A stretch of 64,000 nt of DNA. Source: Candidatus Anaerostipes avistercoris. GTDB taxonomy: Bacteria; Bacillota; Clostridia; Lachnospirales; Lachnospiraceae. A program made the translations under genes and the position numbers. Positions 1 through 9,210 of this stretch are shown here, piece by piece (within the stretch, counting starts at the first letter, position 1; the number at the start of each line of letters is the position of its first letter). The notes under the pieces were generated by a model. It was not told the origin of the DNA. It was given only the letters and a program-made list of their open reading frames with translations, and searched no databases. The stretch is taken from contig DWWD01000048.1 in NCBI GenBank assembly GCA_019119895.1, forward strand, positions 1 through 64,000, in the 5' to 3' direction.

Positions 1-36
1 GGCAATCCAAAGCTCGAAAAAACGGAATAGAACTGT

Positions 37-115
37 TGCAGTTACTCATGACAGGGTGCAATTACAACTTCATAAGGTTTCCAATGTGCGGTTACAACTT
101 CAATGTTGCAGTAAA
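37..115. promoter_or_regulatory. Phased TGC(A/G)(A/G)TTAC repeats upstream of the dehydrogenase
   Basis: Four related elements begin at 37 (TGCAGTTAC), 57 (TGCAATTAC), 87 (TGCGGTTAC) and 107 (TGCAGTAAA). Spacings are 20, 30 and 20 bp, all multiples of about one helical turn. Copies two and three continue as ACAACTTCA, so a longer unit repeats at 30 bp. This looks like a cooperative operator array on one face of the helix. The binding protein is unknown. The rest of 1-274 is AT-rich leader without a credible gene. Confidence 0.5.
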
Positions 116-274
116 GATTTCAGTTAACCTACGTCCATTATAAGAAAAAATTGCATGCCTGTAAAGCATATAATCACATTTTATATAAGTATTTGATATT
201 TAAATGCACAGAGACTATAGTTAAGACAGCAGGAAGAAAGATTCAATGGAAATAAGCATGAAAAGGAGGAAACT

Positions 275-1045
275 ATGGAAAAACAGATGCTGGAAGGCAA
301 AGCTGCGATTGTAACAGGAGCAAGCTATGGAATGGGACAGACAATTGCGGAACTCTTCGCAGAAGAAGGAGCGTCCGTTGTGCTGACTGCCAGAGGACAG
401 GAAAAATTAGATGCAGTTGTGGAAGGAATCCGCGCCAAAGGACAGAATGCGGTTGGTATTGTGGCAGATGTATGTTCTACAGAGGATACTAAGAAGGTGT
501 TTGAGACAGCAGTGAAAGAATTCGGACATCTGGATATTCTTGTCAACAATGCCGGTATCGGAGAGCAGAAAATGATTGATGAAACGGATGACGAATGGAT
601 GATGTATGTCATGAATACAAATCTGGGAGGTCCAATGCGCTATATCAGAGAAGCGCTGAAGATTTTCCTTCCGCAAAATGACGGGGTAATCATCAATGTA
701 TCTTCTGTAAATGGAACCCGTCCTTTCTGTGGAGCGACATATACTTCTACAAAGGGCGCATTGAATACTCTGACGAAAAATGTTGCCATGCGCCTGGTGG
801 ACACGAATATCCGATGCAATGCCATTGCGCCGGGAGCAACGATTACGCCGGCACATCTTGCAAACAAAGCCGGAGAACAGCCTGGAGGCGACAAAATGCT
901 GCAGTACAGCGGACATTATGTTTATTTCCCGGGACCGGAGTGTGAAGCAATCGATCAGGCATATGCATGTCTGTATCTTGCCAGCAGGATGGGGAAAGCA
1001 GTCCGCGGACAGGTTCTCCAGGTCTGCAACGGAGCATTTCTGTAA
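275..1045 (+). CDS. SDR-family NAD(P)-dependent oxidoreductase
   Basis: A classical short-chain dehydrogenase of 256 residues, the usual family length. The Rossmann glycine motif TGASYGMG is near residues 14-21, the NNAG motif near residue 90, the catalytic serine in the NVSS strand, and the YxxxK pair in YTSTK. It should interconvert an alcohol and a ketone in the cytoplasm. The substrate cannot be read from sequence. Gut Lachnospiraceae use this family for hydroxysteroids and for sugar or fatty-acid derivatives. AAAAGGAGG sits just before the ATG. The gene is monocistronic: phased repeats lie upstream and a strong terminator downstream. A bile-acid hydroxysteroid dehydrogenase is possible but unproven. 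Confidence 0.9.
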   Translation: MEKQMLEGKAAIVTGASYGMGQTIAELFAEEGASVVLTARGQEKLDAVVEGIRAKGQNAVGIVADVCSTEDTKKVFETAVKEFGHLDILVNNAGIGEQKMIDETDDEWMMYVMNTNLGGPMRYIREALKIFLPQNDGVIINVSSVNGTRPFCGATYTSTKGALNTLTKNVAMRLVDTNIRCNAIAPGATITPAHLANKAGEQPGGDKMLQYSGHYVYFPGPECEAIDQAYACLYLASRMGKAVRGQVLQVCNGAFL

Positions 1046-1088
1046 GATCTGATCAAGCGGTGCGCAGATAAAAACGGTAAATTCATCG

Positions 1089-1137
1089 CCGGATTCGATG
1101 TATGAGTATGGATTTCATATATTGAATCCGGTTTTTC
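1089..1137 (+). terminator. Intrinsic terminator after the SDR gene
   Basis: A long hairpin opens with CCGGATTC and closes with GAATCCGG, with further G-U-tolerant pairs inside, followed by TTTTTCT. It separates the dehydrogenase from the MATE gene. Confidence 0.8.
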
Positions 1138-1204
1138 TATTGACGGAAACAGGGAAAAGAGATAAGATGTCCATGCAAAAATGATATGAAAGGGGATTTT
1201 TACA

Positions 1205-2566
1205 TTGAAAAACAACAGGTTTGAGATTGATATGTGCAACGGAACGATTATGAATAAATTGATTTCCTTTTCGTTTCCGCTGATGCTCTCCAGTGTCCTT
1301 CAGCTGATGTTTAACGCGGTGGATATCATTGTAGTAGGAAGATTCAGCGGCAGACAGGCACTGGCGGCTGTGGGATCGACCACAGCGCTGATCAATATTT
1401 TTACGAATCTGTTTATTGGAATATCTCTGGGGGCCAATGTTCTGGCGGCAGGATATTTCGCGGCGGATAAGAAGAGAGAAATGTCGGAAGCAGTACATAC
1501 AGCCATAACATTTGCGCTGATCAGTGGAATTTTCATGGCCTTTGTGGGAGCCGGAGCTTCCAGGCTGGCTCTCCGGCTCATGGATACTCCTGCGGATGTA
1601 ATCGGGCAGTCCACGACCTATATGAGAATTTATTTTATGGGGATGCCATTCTTTATGCTGTATAACTACGGGGCGGCTGTTTTAAGAGCCGTAGGGGATA
1701 CCAAGAGGCCGCTGTTATTTCTGATGGCGGCAGGAGCCGCCAATGTGGCTCTGGACCTTCTGCTGGTTATCGTAATTCCGCTGGATGTGGCAGGAGTAGC
1801 GATTGGAACGGTAGCTTCACAGATGGTTTCTTCTGTATTGGTAATCTGGTGCCTTCACAGGACAGAAAGCAGTTATCAGCTGCGGTTTTCCGCTTTAACT
1901 ATAAAATGGAAGTATCTGAAACGAATTTTTCAGGTGGGGATTCCTGCGGGTATACAGAGTACGGTTATTAATTTTTCCAATGCCATGCTCCAGTCATCCG
2001 TGAATTCTTTCGGTTCAACAGCAATGGCAGGGTATACCGCAACCAATAATATTCTTGGATTCCTGTATGTGGCGGTGAATTCTATTACTCAGGCATGTAT
2101 GAGTTTTACCAGCCAGAATTACAGTGTTGGAAAGCAGAAACGAATGGATCGTGTATTTCTGGACTGTGTCATCTTATCGGTCGGCGTAGGCGGAATTCTT
2201 GGCGTTGGAGCTTATGTGTTCGGCCCTCAGCTGCTGAAAATTTATACGGCAGACGCCAGTGTGATTGCGTGCGGAATGGAGATTTTATCAATTACAACAA
2301 TCTTGTATTTTTTGTGCGGTATTATGGACCTGATTCCGGGAGCCCTGCGGGGAATGGGACATTCGGCGGTGCCGATGGTCTTATCTGTGATTGGCACTGT
2401 AGGGACGAGGATCATATGGATTTATGGTTTCTTTCCACATCACAGGTCGCTGTATTTTCTGTTTATTTCTTATCCGGGATCCTGGATTTTTACAATTATA
2501 ATGCAGGCTGTCTGTTTCTATTTCGTGCGGAAACAATGCCGGCGGCAGCCGCATCTCACAGCCTGA
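1205..2566 (+). CDS. MATE-family multidrug efflux transporter
   Basis: A 453-residue, twelve-helix MATE protein. The first helix carries the typical LMFNAVDIIVVGRFSG pattern, and the second half repeats it around QSTVINFSNAMLQSSVNSFG. It should export organic cations or metabolites with Na+ or H+ as counter-ion. The start is TTG at 1205 with AAAGGGG about nine bases upstream. An internal ATG at 1232 would cut the hydrophilic N-terminus and has no better ribosome site. A second, divergent MATE gene follows after about 95 bases. The two proteins belong to different MATE subgroups and are not a recent duplication. The substrate is unknown. Confidence 0.88.
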   Translation: MKNNRFEIDMCNGTIMNKLISFSFPLMLSSVLQLMFNAVDIIVVGRFSGRQALAAVGSTTALINIFTNLFIGISLGANVLAAGYFAADKKREMSEAVHTAITFALISGIFMAFVGAGASRLALRLMDTPADVIGQSTTYMRIYFMGMPFFMLYNYGAAVLRAVGDTKRPLLFLMAAGAANVALDLLLVIVIPLDVAGVAIGTVASQMVSSVLVIWCLHRTESSYQLRFSALTIKWKYLKRIFQVGIPAGIQSTVINFSNAMLQSSVNSFGSTAMAGYTATNNILGFLYVAVNSITQACMSFTSQNYSVGKQKRMDRVFLDCVILSVGVGGILGVGAYVFGPQLLKIYTADASVIACGMEILSITTILYFLCGIMDLIPGALRGMGHSAVPMVLSVIGTVGTRIIWIYGFFPHHRSLYFLFISYPGSWIFTIIMQAVCFYFVRKQCRRQPHLTA

Positions 2567-2662
2567 TAAAACCATAAGGTATATACATGAAAACTTATTG
2601 TTTCTTCAATGAAATGATCGATGATCCTATAATAAGAAAGAGGAAAGAAGGAAAAGGTCATA

Positions 2663-4012
2663 ATGAAGAAGGAACTATCAGAAGAAGAATTATTTGAGAA
2701 AATACCAGTTCCCCAGGCGGTCGCCACACTGGCGATTCCTACGATCATCAGCCAGGTGGTGACGATGATCTATAATTTGGCGGATACTTTTTTTGTAGGT
2801 CAGATTGGAAATCCTTATATGGTTGCGGCGGTGTCTCTGGTATCGCCATGGTTTAACCTGCTGACCGCACTGGGAAATCTGTTCGGACTTGGCGGCGGAA
2901 GCCTGATTTCAAGAATGCTGGGGAGCAGCAATCACCGGGATGTGAAACATGTTTCCGCTTTCAGTATATGGGGAGGCGGGCTCACAACTCTGCTTTTTTC
3001 GATTTTAACTTTCGTATTCCGCACTCCTCTTTTGAACTTTCTCGGAGCCAGTCCTGACACCTATGATTATGCGCAGAGCTATCTGAACTGGGTGGTCGTG
3101 CTGGGTGGAGCTCCGACGATGCTCAGTCTGACCATGGGACATCTGCTTCGAAGTGAAGGACATGCAAAGCCCGCCAGTACAGGAATGATGTTTGGCGGTA
3201 TTTTAAATGTGATCCTGGATCCTGTTTTGATTTTCGGATTACATCTGAACGTGGCAGGAGCGGCCATTGCGACAGCATGTTCCAATCTGGCGTCAGTTAT
3301 TTTCTTTGTTGTAATCTATATTCGTTTAAAAGAAAAAACGACAGTTTCACTGCTTCCGGGTTATTTCACATTTCGGTTTATCCGGCAGATATTTTCCGTC
3401 GGACTAGCGTCAGCTCTGGCAACGACCCTTGGAAATGTATCCAATATGGTAATCGTAAAACTTGCGGCAGGATACGGCGACATTCCGGTGGCAGCATATG
3501 GAATTGTCAAGAGGATTGATCAGGTTCCGCTGAATGTATCTATGGGACTTTGTCAGGGATTTATGCCTTTGGTCGGGTACAATTACGCATCAGGAAATTA
3601 TAGGAGAATGAGAGACGTGTCTTTCTTTTCCTGGAAAACAGCGGTTGTTATGTCAGCCTGTTTTGTCGCATGTTTCGCGTTTTTTGCGCACCCGATTCTG
3701 CATCTTTTTATTCCGGAAATGGAAACCAGCACGCTGGGAGCGAGCTTTCTGCGGATTGCCTGTCTGGCAGTGCCGTTTACGTCCATTAACTTCCTGATCA
3801 GTTATACGCTTCAGGCAATGGGAAAAGGCGCACAGTCTGCCATACTGACATTCAGCCGGCAGGGACTTTTAAATGTCCCGCTGCTCGTTTTGATGAACGT
3901 GACAATCGGGCTTTATGGAATGATATGGACCCAGCTGATCGTTGAACTGATCATGTTTCCGGTATCGCTGGGAATGTACAGGCATACATGGCAGAGATTA
4001 AAACATAGATAA
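2663..4012 (+). CDS. MATE-family efflux transporter
   Basis: A 449-residue MATE exporter. It starts with a short acidic tail (residues 1-15), then IPVPQAVATLAIPTIISQV and the signature MIYNLADTFFVGQIG. Twelve hydrophobic segments are visible. An internal repeat begins near FRFIRQIFSVGLASALATTL, as expected for the two-fold MATE architecture. The start ATG is preceded by a purine-rich AGGAAAGAAGG stretch. The gene ends against a bidirectional terminator shared with purC. The substrate is not predictable, and function as a general antimicrobial or metabolite exporter is inferred from the family. Confidence 0.88.
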   Translation: MKKELSEEELFEKIPVPQAVATLAIPTIISQVVTMIYNLADTFFVGQIGNPYMVAAVSLVSPWFNLLTALGNLFGLGGGSLISRMLGSSNHRDVKHVSAFSIWGGGLTTLLFSILTFVFRTPLLNFLGASPDTYDYAQSYLNWVVVLGGAPTMLSLTMGHLLRSEGHAKPASTGMMFGGILNVILDPVLIFGLHLNVAGAAIATACSNLASVIFFVVIYIRLKEKTTVSLLPGYFTFRFIRQIFSVGLASALATTLGNVSNMVIVKLAAGYGDIPVAAYGIVKRIDQVPLNVSMGLCQGFMPLVGYNYASGNYRRMRDVSFFSWKTAVVMSACFVACFAFFAHPILHLFIPEMETSTLGASFLRIACLAVPFTSINFLISYTLQAMGKGAQSAILTFSRQGLLNVPLLVLMNVTIGLYGMIWTQLIVELIMFPVSLGMYRHTWQRLKHR

Positions 4013-4062
4013 GCATAAGATGAAAAAAATAAATAAGTATAGAAATAGTAAATGAAAGAAAT

Positions 4063-4110
4063 AAGAGGATTGGCTCATGATAAAGGAAGCCAATCCTCTT
4101 TGTTTCTTAT
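4063..4110. terminator. Bidirectional terminator between the MATE gene and purC
   Basis: Arms AAGAGGATTGGCT (4063-4075) and AGCCAATCCTCTT (4088-4100) form a perfect 13-bp stem, followed by TTGTTTCTT. It serves the converging MATE and purC transcripts and overlaps the last bases of purC. Confidence 0.9.
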
Positions 4111-4973
4111 AAATCTTTTCCAGTCAGCAATTTGTACGCCTGAAGATATTTGTCGATTGTTTTATCTACGATATCCTGCGGCAGTTTCCAGTCATGCTCA
4201 TTTTCTTTTAACCAGTCGCGGGCGAACTGTTTGTCGAAAGACGGCTGTCCATGTCCAGGCTCATAGCTGTCTGCAGGCCAGAAACGGGAACTGTCAGGAG
4301 TCAGCATTTCATCTCCGAGAATGATGTTGCCGTCTTCATCCAGTCCGAATTCGAATTTTGTATCTGCGATGATGATGCCGTGTTCTAAAGCGTAATCAGC
4401 GCATTTCTTATATAATGCGATCGTAAAGTCACGAAGTTTTTCTGCGTATTCTTTTCCTTTTCCAGGGAATTCTTTCTCCAGAACGTCAATGCTCTGTTCA
4501 AAAGAAATATTCTCATCATGATCACCGATTTCCGCTTTTGTAGATGGTGTGTAAATCGGTTCCGGAAGTTTGTCAGATTCCTTTAATCCTTCCGGAAGAG
4601 TAATGCCGCAGACAGTACCGTTTTCCTGGTAGCTGTTCCAGCCGCTTCCTGTGATGTATCCGCGGACGATACATTCGATCGGAAGCATCTTTAATTTGCG
4701 GCACATCATGCTGTTGCCGTCGAATTTTTCCTGCTGGAAGTATTCCGGCATATCTTTGACGTCAACAGAGATCATATGGTTTGGCACAATGTCTTCTGTC
4801 ATATCAAACCAGAATTTGGACATCTGTGTCAGGACGGTTCCCTTTTTGGTCACATCGTTTTTCAGGATCACATCAAAACAGCTGATACGATCTGTGGCAA
4901 CCATAATCAGGCTGTCGCCGTTGTCATAAATTTCACGAACCTTGCCTTCTTTGATCGGTTTCAATTCTTCCAT
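4107..4973 (-). CDS. purC: Phosphoribosylaminoimidazole-succinocarboxamide synthase
   Basis: SAICAR synthase condenses CAIR with aspartate using ATP in purine synthesis, in the cytoplasm. At 288 residues it belongs to the longer bacterial/eukaryote-like type. Recognisable segments are GKVREIYDNGDSLIMVATDR near the N-terminus (ATP-binding lobe), ECIVRGYITGSGW, DTKFEFGL and LGDEMLTPDSSRFW. It stands alone: no other pur gene is adjacent, and I see no purine riboswitch in the 210 bases upstream that it shares with the divergent aldo/keto reductase. The identification is secure. Confidence 0.96.
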   Translation of the reverse strand: MEELKPIKEGKVREIYDNGDSLIMVATDRISCFDVILKNDVTKKGTVLTQMSKFWFDMTEDIVPNHMISVDVKDMPEYFQQEKFDGNSMMCRKLKMLPIECIVRGYITGSGWNSYQENGTVCGITLPEGLKESDKLPEPIYTPSTKAEIGDHDENISFEQSIDVLEKEFPGKGKEYAEKLRDFTIALYKKCADYALEHGIIIADTKFEFGLDEDGNIILGDEMLTPDSSRFWPADSYEPGHGQPSFDKQFARDWLKENEHDWKLPQDIVDKTIDKYLQAYKLLTGKDL

Positions 4974-5193
4974 TATTATTACCTCGCTTATCCATTGTTA
5001 AAAAGTTGCAGGAAATCTTATTTCCCTGTCTCTATATTAATATACGGTAAAACGAGGAAAAAATAAAGACCGTATTTACAGGTAAGTAAAAACCTATTGG
5101 TACATACTGTAAAACTTATAGGATATTCTGTGAAAAAACAAAGTGATTTATAATAATGATGAAAGAAAATAAAAGCAAGAAAGGATGTTGTTT

Positions 5194-6039
5194 ATGGAAT
5201 ACGCAGCTTTAAATAATGGACTCAAAATGCCGATGGCAGGAATCGGAACTTTTCTTTTATCACCGGATGAAGCAGAGGCTTCTGTATTATCTGCACTGCA
5301 GTGCGGATACCGCCTGATCGATACCGCCAATGCCTATGTCAATGAAAAGGCAGTCGGACGTGCCATGAAGAAATCAGGAGTTCCAAGAAGGGATATTTTC
5401 CTGGAAACAAAATTGTGGCCGTCTTTTTATGAACAGGACGAAACCATTGATAAAACACTGGAGCGCCTGGATACGGATTACATCGATCTTCTTCTGCTCC
5501 ATCAGCCTGCAGGAAACTATATTGAAGGATACAGGCAGATGGAAAAGGCATACAAAGAAGGCAAAGTAAAAGCAATCGGTCTTTCCAATTTCGATATGAA
5601 ACAAATGCAGGAAATCCTGGATATGTGCGAAGTAAAACCTGCGGTACTGCAGACGGAAGTTCATCCATATTCTCAGGAAAAAGAATTAAAAGAATTCCTG
5701 AAAAAAGAAGAAATTGTGATCCAGGCATGGTATCCTCTCGGACATGGAGATAAGGCTTTGATCCAGGAGCCGCTGTTTGTGAAACTGGGAGAAAAATATA
5801 AGAAAACCAGCGCGCAGATTATCCTGCGCTGGCATATCCAGGATGGAAATATTGTAATTCCGGGATCCAAGAATCCGAATCATATCAGAGACAACTTTGA
5901 TCTCTTTGATTTTGAACTGACAGAAGAAGAAATGAAAGAAATCTCTGATATGGATCAGAAAAAACGCTATTACCACAGCACGCCGGATATGCTGAAAGGA
6001 TATGTTTCCATGGTGCCTCCGGTAGACGAACAGAAATAA
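5194..6039 (+). CDS. Aldo/keto reductase
   Basis: An NADPH-dependent TIM-barrel reductase of 281 residues, AKR5-like (2,5-diketo-D-gluconate reductase type). The catalytic tetrad is visible: Asp in RLIDTANAY, Tyr in the same segment, Lys in ETKLWP and His in LLLLHQPAG. The C-terminal NADPH-binding IPGSKNPNHIRDN is also present. I chose ATG 5194 because AAGAAAGGA lies eight bases before it. The in-frame ATG at 5185 overlaps that site. The gene diverges from purC and ends at its own terminator. It probably reduces small aldehydes or diketones; the true substrate is unknown. Confidence 0.92.
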   Translation: MEYAALNNGLKMPMAGIGTFLLSPDEAEASVLSALQCGYRLIDTANAYVNEKAVGRAMKKSGVPRRDIFLETKLWPSFYEQDETIDKTLERLDTDYIDLLLLHQPAGNYIEGYRQMEKAYKEGKVKAIGLSNFDMKQMQEILDMCEVKPAVLQTEVHPYSQEKELKEFLKKEEIVIQAWYPLGHGDKALIQEPLFVKLGEKYKKTSAQIILRWHIQDGNIVIPGSKNPNHIRDNFDLFDFELTEEEMKEISDMDQKKRYYHSTPDMLKGYVSMVPPVDEQK

Positions 6040-6059
6040 GTCCATATAAACAGATAACG

Positions 6060-6093
6060 ATCTCCGCAGATAAAAAGAGTCTGCGGAGATTTT
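6060..6093 (+). terminator. Intrinsic terminator after the aldo/keto reductase
   Basis: Arms ATCTCCGCAGA and TCTGCGGAGAT pair perfectly over 11 bp around a nine-base loop, followed by TTT. Confidence 0.85.
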
Positions 6094-6201
6094 CTGCGTT
6101 TTGGTGAAGAAAACAGAATTCATTTCAGATGATTCAATTTTGAAAAAATGTAAAAAAGTGGTATCATGGATGTAAAAGCAGAAAAGACGAGGTGATCATT
6201 C

Positions 6202-7173
6202 ATGAAAGCAGTCAGCATCATATCCAAAGGCAGTTATCACATTGGAGGAAAGAAGGTTACGATTGAGGGCAGTGATCCGGTCGAGACCAGATTCTGGCCG
6301 GGAGGCCCGCCGGTAACGTATGACCCGAACGGCGATTTTCAGGCAGGACAGATGTATGTGCAGTACACCAGACTGGAAAATCCGGTCGTACCGTATCCGG
6401 TATGTATGATCCACGGAGGCGGGACTACCGGCGCTTTATGGGAAAGCACCCAGGACGGAAGAACGGGATGGGAGTTCCGGTTTCTGCAGAATGGATTTAA
6501 CGTTAATGTTTCCGATGGAGTGGAGAGAGGAAGGTCTTCCTGGGCACAGTTCCCGGAAATCAATGAGGGACCGCCGATGTTTAACAGTTACGCCGAACGG
6601 TGGACAACTTACCGGCTGGGGCCGAAACCGGGAGTTCCCTATGAGGGAAGCCGGTTTGATTACAGCAGATACGATCAGTTTATGAAACAGCATGTGCCGA
6701 GATGGACCACATCCAATGCCATGGTACAGGCTGCGTACGATGAGTATTTTGCCAGTATGAAAGAAGGAATGATCGTGCTTGCCCACAGCCAGGGCGGATT
6801 GTTTTCTCTGGAAGCAGCGCTTAAAAATGCGGAAAATGTAAAGGGAATCATTATGCTGGAAAGTTCCTCTGATCTGGATGTAAACAAAGTGGAAGTATCT
6901 GTTTTTCGCGATATTCCATTTCTCTTTGTATATGGAGATTTCCTTGGGGAAGAATACTGCATTGACGGTTATAAATGGCCGGGCGCTTTTGCCTGGGAAG
7001 GCAGTATGAGAAATCTGCATCGTAAAATGCTGGAAATGGGAGGAGACAGTACATGGATGTCACTGCCTGAGCTTGGAATTTACGGAAATACCCATGCGCT
7101 GATGATGGAAGACAACAGCGATGAGATTGCGGATCTGATCTGTGACTGGATGAAGGCGCACATTAAGGAATGA
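6202..7173 (+). CDS. Alpha/beta hydrolase (esterase-like)
   Basis: A 323-residue alpha/beta hydrolase. The oxyanion-hole motif is MIHGGGTTG near residue 73. The nucleophile elbow is LAHSQGG near residue 195 (a GxSxG variant with Ala first), and the C-terminal histidine is probably in YGNTHAL. No signal peptide is seen, so it is probably cytoplasmic. The N-terminal 60 residues form a beta-rich extension found in esterase-like hydrolases of this type. It ends 21 bases before the PRD regulator, so the two may be co-transcribed. The substrate is unknown, and a carboxylesterase role is inferred from the motifs. Confidence 0.82.
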   Translation: MKAVSIISKGSYHIGGKKVTIEGSDPVETRFWPGGPPVTYDPNGDFQAGQMYVQYTRLENPVVPYPVCMIHGGGTTGALWESTQDGRTGWEFRFLQNGFNVNVSDGVERGRSSWAQFPEINEGPPMFNSYAERWTTYRLGPKPGVPYEGSRFDYSRYDQFMKQHVPRWTTSNAMVQAAYDEYFASMKEGMIVLAHSQGGLFSLEAALKNAENVKGIIMLESSSDLDVNKVEVSVFRDIPFLFVYGDFLGEEYCIDGYKWPGAFAWEGSMRNLHRKMLEMGGDSTWMSLPELGIYGNTHALMMEDNSDEIADLICDWMKAHIKE

Positions 7174-7194
7174 TGTGAAAGGAAGAATCATGAC

Positions 7195-9198
7195 ATGGAC
7201 TATAGAAGCAGCAGAATCATAACAAGTGTAATGAAGAAGCAGAGGACGGACATTTCATATCTTGCAAAACAATTTCATGTTTCTGAGAGAATGGTTCGAA
7301 AGCTGGTTCGAGAACTGAATGGCGAACTGACGGAAACAGGGCTGCCTCCGCTGGGGATCAGTGCGGAAGGCGTGATTGATTTTCAGGAGAAAACAGAGTC
7401 TCTGCATCAGAAACTGAAAAATTTTTTATGTGATGTAGATTTTTATATATACCGCCTGAATGCATCAGAGCGGAAAACAATCTGTGCGATGATCCTGATG
7501 AACAGCGAAGGTTATGTGACTGCCGCAGAATTGTCAGAACGGCTTGAAATCAGCAGAAATACTGCGATTGCAGACTTAAATGAACTGAAAGACTGGTTTT
7601 CTTCCAATCAGATGGAATTAACTTCACAGGTTCAGAAAGGCTATAAAGTAAAAGGAGAAGAAGGAGACATTCGAAACGGAATTTTGAAGCTGATTGAACT
7701 GAATCCGGATTATTCCAATTATGAAAATGGGAAAGTATGGGATGTGTTTAACCATCTGCTTCTCCGGGAACTGGAATATGAGAACAGAGTGCCGGTGATT
7801 CAGAAAATTATTTCGGAAGAAGAAGGACGACATGATTTTTATTTTTCTGATTTTTCTTTTATGGAGACAGTATTCGAAGTTTTGATTCTTGTAAAGAGAT
7901 TATCGAAAGGAAAAATGCTGTCAGATATCAGAGATTCCATTAAGAAAAGTTCCAAGTATCCCTTCAGCGAAGGCATTCTGAACCGAATAGGGGAAGCTTT
8001 TTCCATTGAGATTCCAGAATCGGAAAAGAAAAATTTTGTTCAGTGTCTGCGGAGAAAAAGTTATCTCAAAAGCAGTACGACCAACGTAGATGAAATTGCG
8101 ATACCGGTCATCATCGGAGAGGCAATTTATCATATTTCAGAAAGTTTTAACATTAGTTTTTATCTGGACTTTGGTTTATATGATGTGCTGGTAGATCATA
8201 TGAAGTCGGCAGTCTACAGGGCAAGATCCGGGGAGTGTCTGAAGAATCCGTTTGGGAACGAGATCGAGAAAAAATATCCTGAGATTTTCCGGGTGGTGGA
8301 GGAGTGCGTCAAACCTTTGGAACGCTATATTGGAAAGAAGTTTCAGAAGGATGAGATTTCTTTCCTGGCAATGTATTTTGCTTCCATGGTCGAAAAGCAG
8401 AAAATGGAGCAGGCAAAAGATCAGAAAGTTCCGGTCATGCTGGTTGGAGCCATGGGAAGAGGAACGATGAAACTGTTTGAGACAGAGATGGAATATTTTG
8501 ATGATATTCTGGAAATCGCAGAAGTCCGTTCCTCACATGAAAATGCGCAGATTAGCCAGAAGGACATTCGGATGATCATATCCATGGCGCCGTATCACTC
8601 TGAGGGAATTCCCTGCATCAGGATCAGCGGCCCGATTCTGAAAAAAGAAGAAATTTATGATATCCGCATGATGGCAATGGATATTCTGGAGAAAATGCAG
8701 AACGAAACAGAATTTTCAGAGAAGGAAAACAAAAACCTGACATTTAAAAAAGAAGGAGAATCTTTCCTGAAAGAAGACGGCATTTTGCTGAATGCAGAGG
8801 CCGAAGACTGGGAAGAGGCAGTCCGGATTTCAGGAAGACTCCTTTATAAGACCGGAATGGTCAGAGAATCTTATATTGAAGCCATGGTGGATACCATACG
8901 GGAAAACGGAGATTATGTTGTGATTTATCCGGATCTCGCAATTCCCCATGCCGAAGCGGAAAAAGGAGCGCTTAAGGAAGGAATCAGCTTTGTAAGATTG
9001 AAAAAACCGGTTCTGTTTTTGGATCATGAAGACAAAGCGGTCACATATGTCATAGGTTTAAGTGTGCTGAATGCGGACAGCATCAATGATATTTTATACA
9101 ATCTTGTGAAAATGTTCAGCAATGACGTATTCAAAGAAAAATTAAATGCGATCAAAACAGAAAAAGAAATGTATGAGCTGATCCGGGACAAGATTTAG
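7195..9198 (+). CDS. BglG/MtlR-type transcriptional regulator with PRD and EIIA domains
   Basis: A 667-residue PTS-controlled regulator. Two winged-helix segments occupy residues 1-160 (DISYLAKQFHVSERMVRK and VTAAELSERLEISRNTAI). Two PTS regulation domains span roughly 170-400, with an EIIB-like domain near 405-490. A C-terminal EIIA domain of the mannitol/fructose class has its phospho-histidine in LAIPHAEAEKG. The EIIB-like loop reads VGAMGRGTMK and lacks the usual phospho-cysteine, so that domain is probably structural. It should sense PTS flux and activate a sugar operon. The galactitol-type PTS about 1 kb downstream is the natural target, although YedK and an ArsR remnant lie between. 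Confidence 0.9.
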   Translation: MDYRSSRIITSVMKKQRTDISYLAKQFHVSERMVRKLVRELNGELTETGLPPLGISAEGVIDFQEKTESLHQKLKNFLCDVDFYIYRLNASERKTICAMILMNSEGYVTAAELSERLEISRNTAIADLNELKDWFSSNQMELTSQVQKGYKVKGEEGDIRNGILKLIELNPDYSNYENGKVWDVFNHLLLRELEYENRVPVIQKIISEEEGRHDFYFSDFSFMETVFEVLILVKRLSKGKMLSDIRDSIKKSSKYPFSEGILNRIGEAFSIEIPESEKKNFVQCLRRKSYLKSSTTNVDEIAIPVIIGEAIYHISESFNISFYLDFGLYDVLVDHMKSAVYRARSGECLKNPFGNEIEKKYPEIFRVVEECVKPLERYIGKKFQKDEISFLAMYFASMVEKQKMEQAKDQKVPVMLVGAMGRGTMKLFETEMEYFDDILEIAEVRSSHENAQISQKDIRMIISMAPYHSEGIPCIRISGPILKKEEIYDIRMMAMDILEKMQNETEFSEKENKNLTFKKEGESFLKEDGILLNAEAEDWEEAVRISGRLLYKTGMVRESYIEAMVDTIRENGDYVVIYPDLAIPHAEAEKGALKEGISFVRLKKPVLFLDHEDKAVTYVIGLSVLNADSINDILYNLVKMFSNDVFKEKLNAIKTEKEMYELIRDKI

Positions 9199-9210
9199 AA
9201 AGAGGAAGTT

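Noticed and set aside
407-916. Reverse and alternate-frame ORFs inside the SDR gene
   Set aside because: Composition is unnatural, there are no ribosome sites, and the forward frame is a clear SDR.
4974-5193. Purine riboswitch or PurR box before purC
   Set aside because: I could not find the conserved three-way junction or loop sequences, nor a clear PurBox pair.
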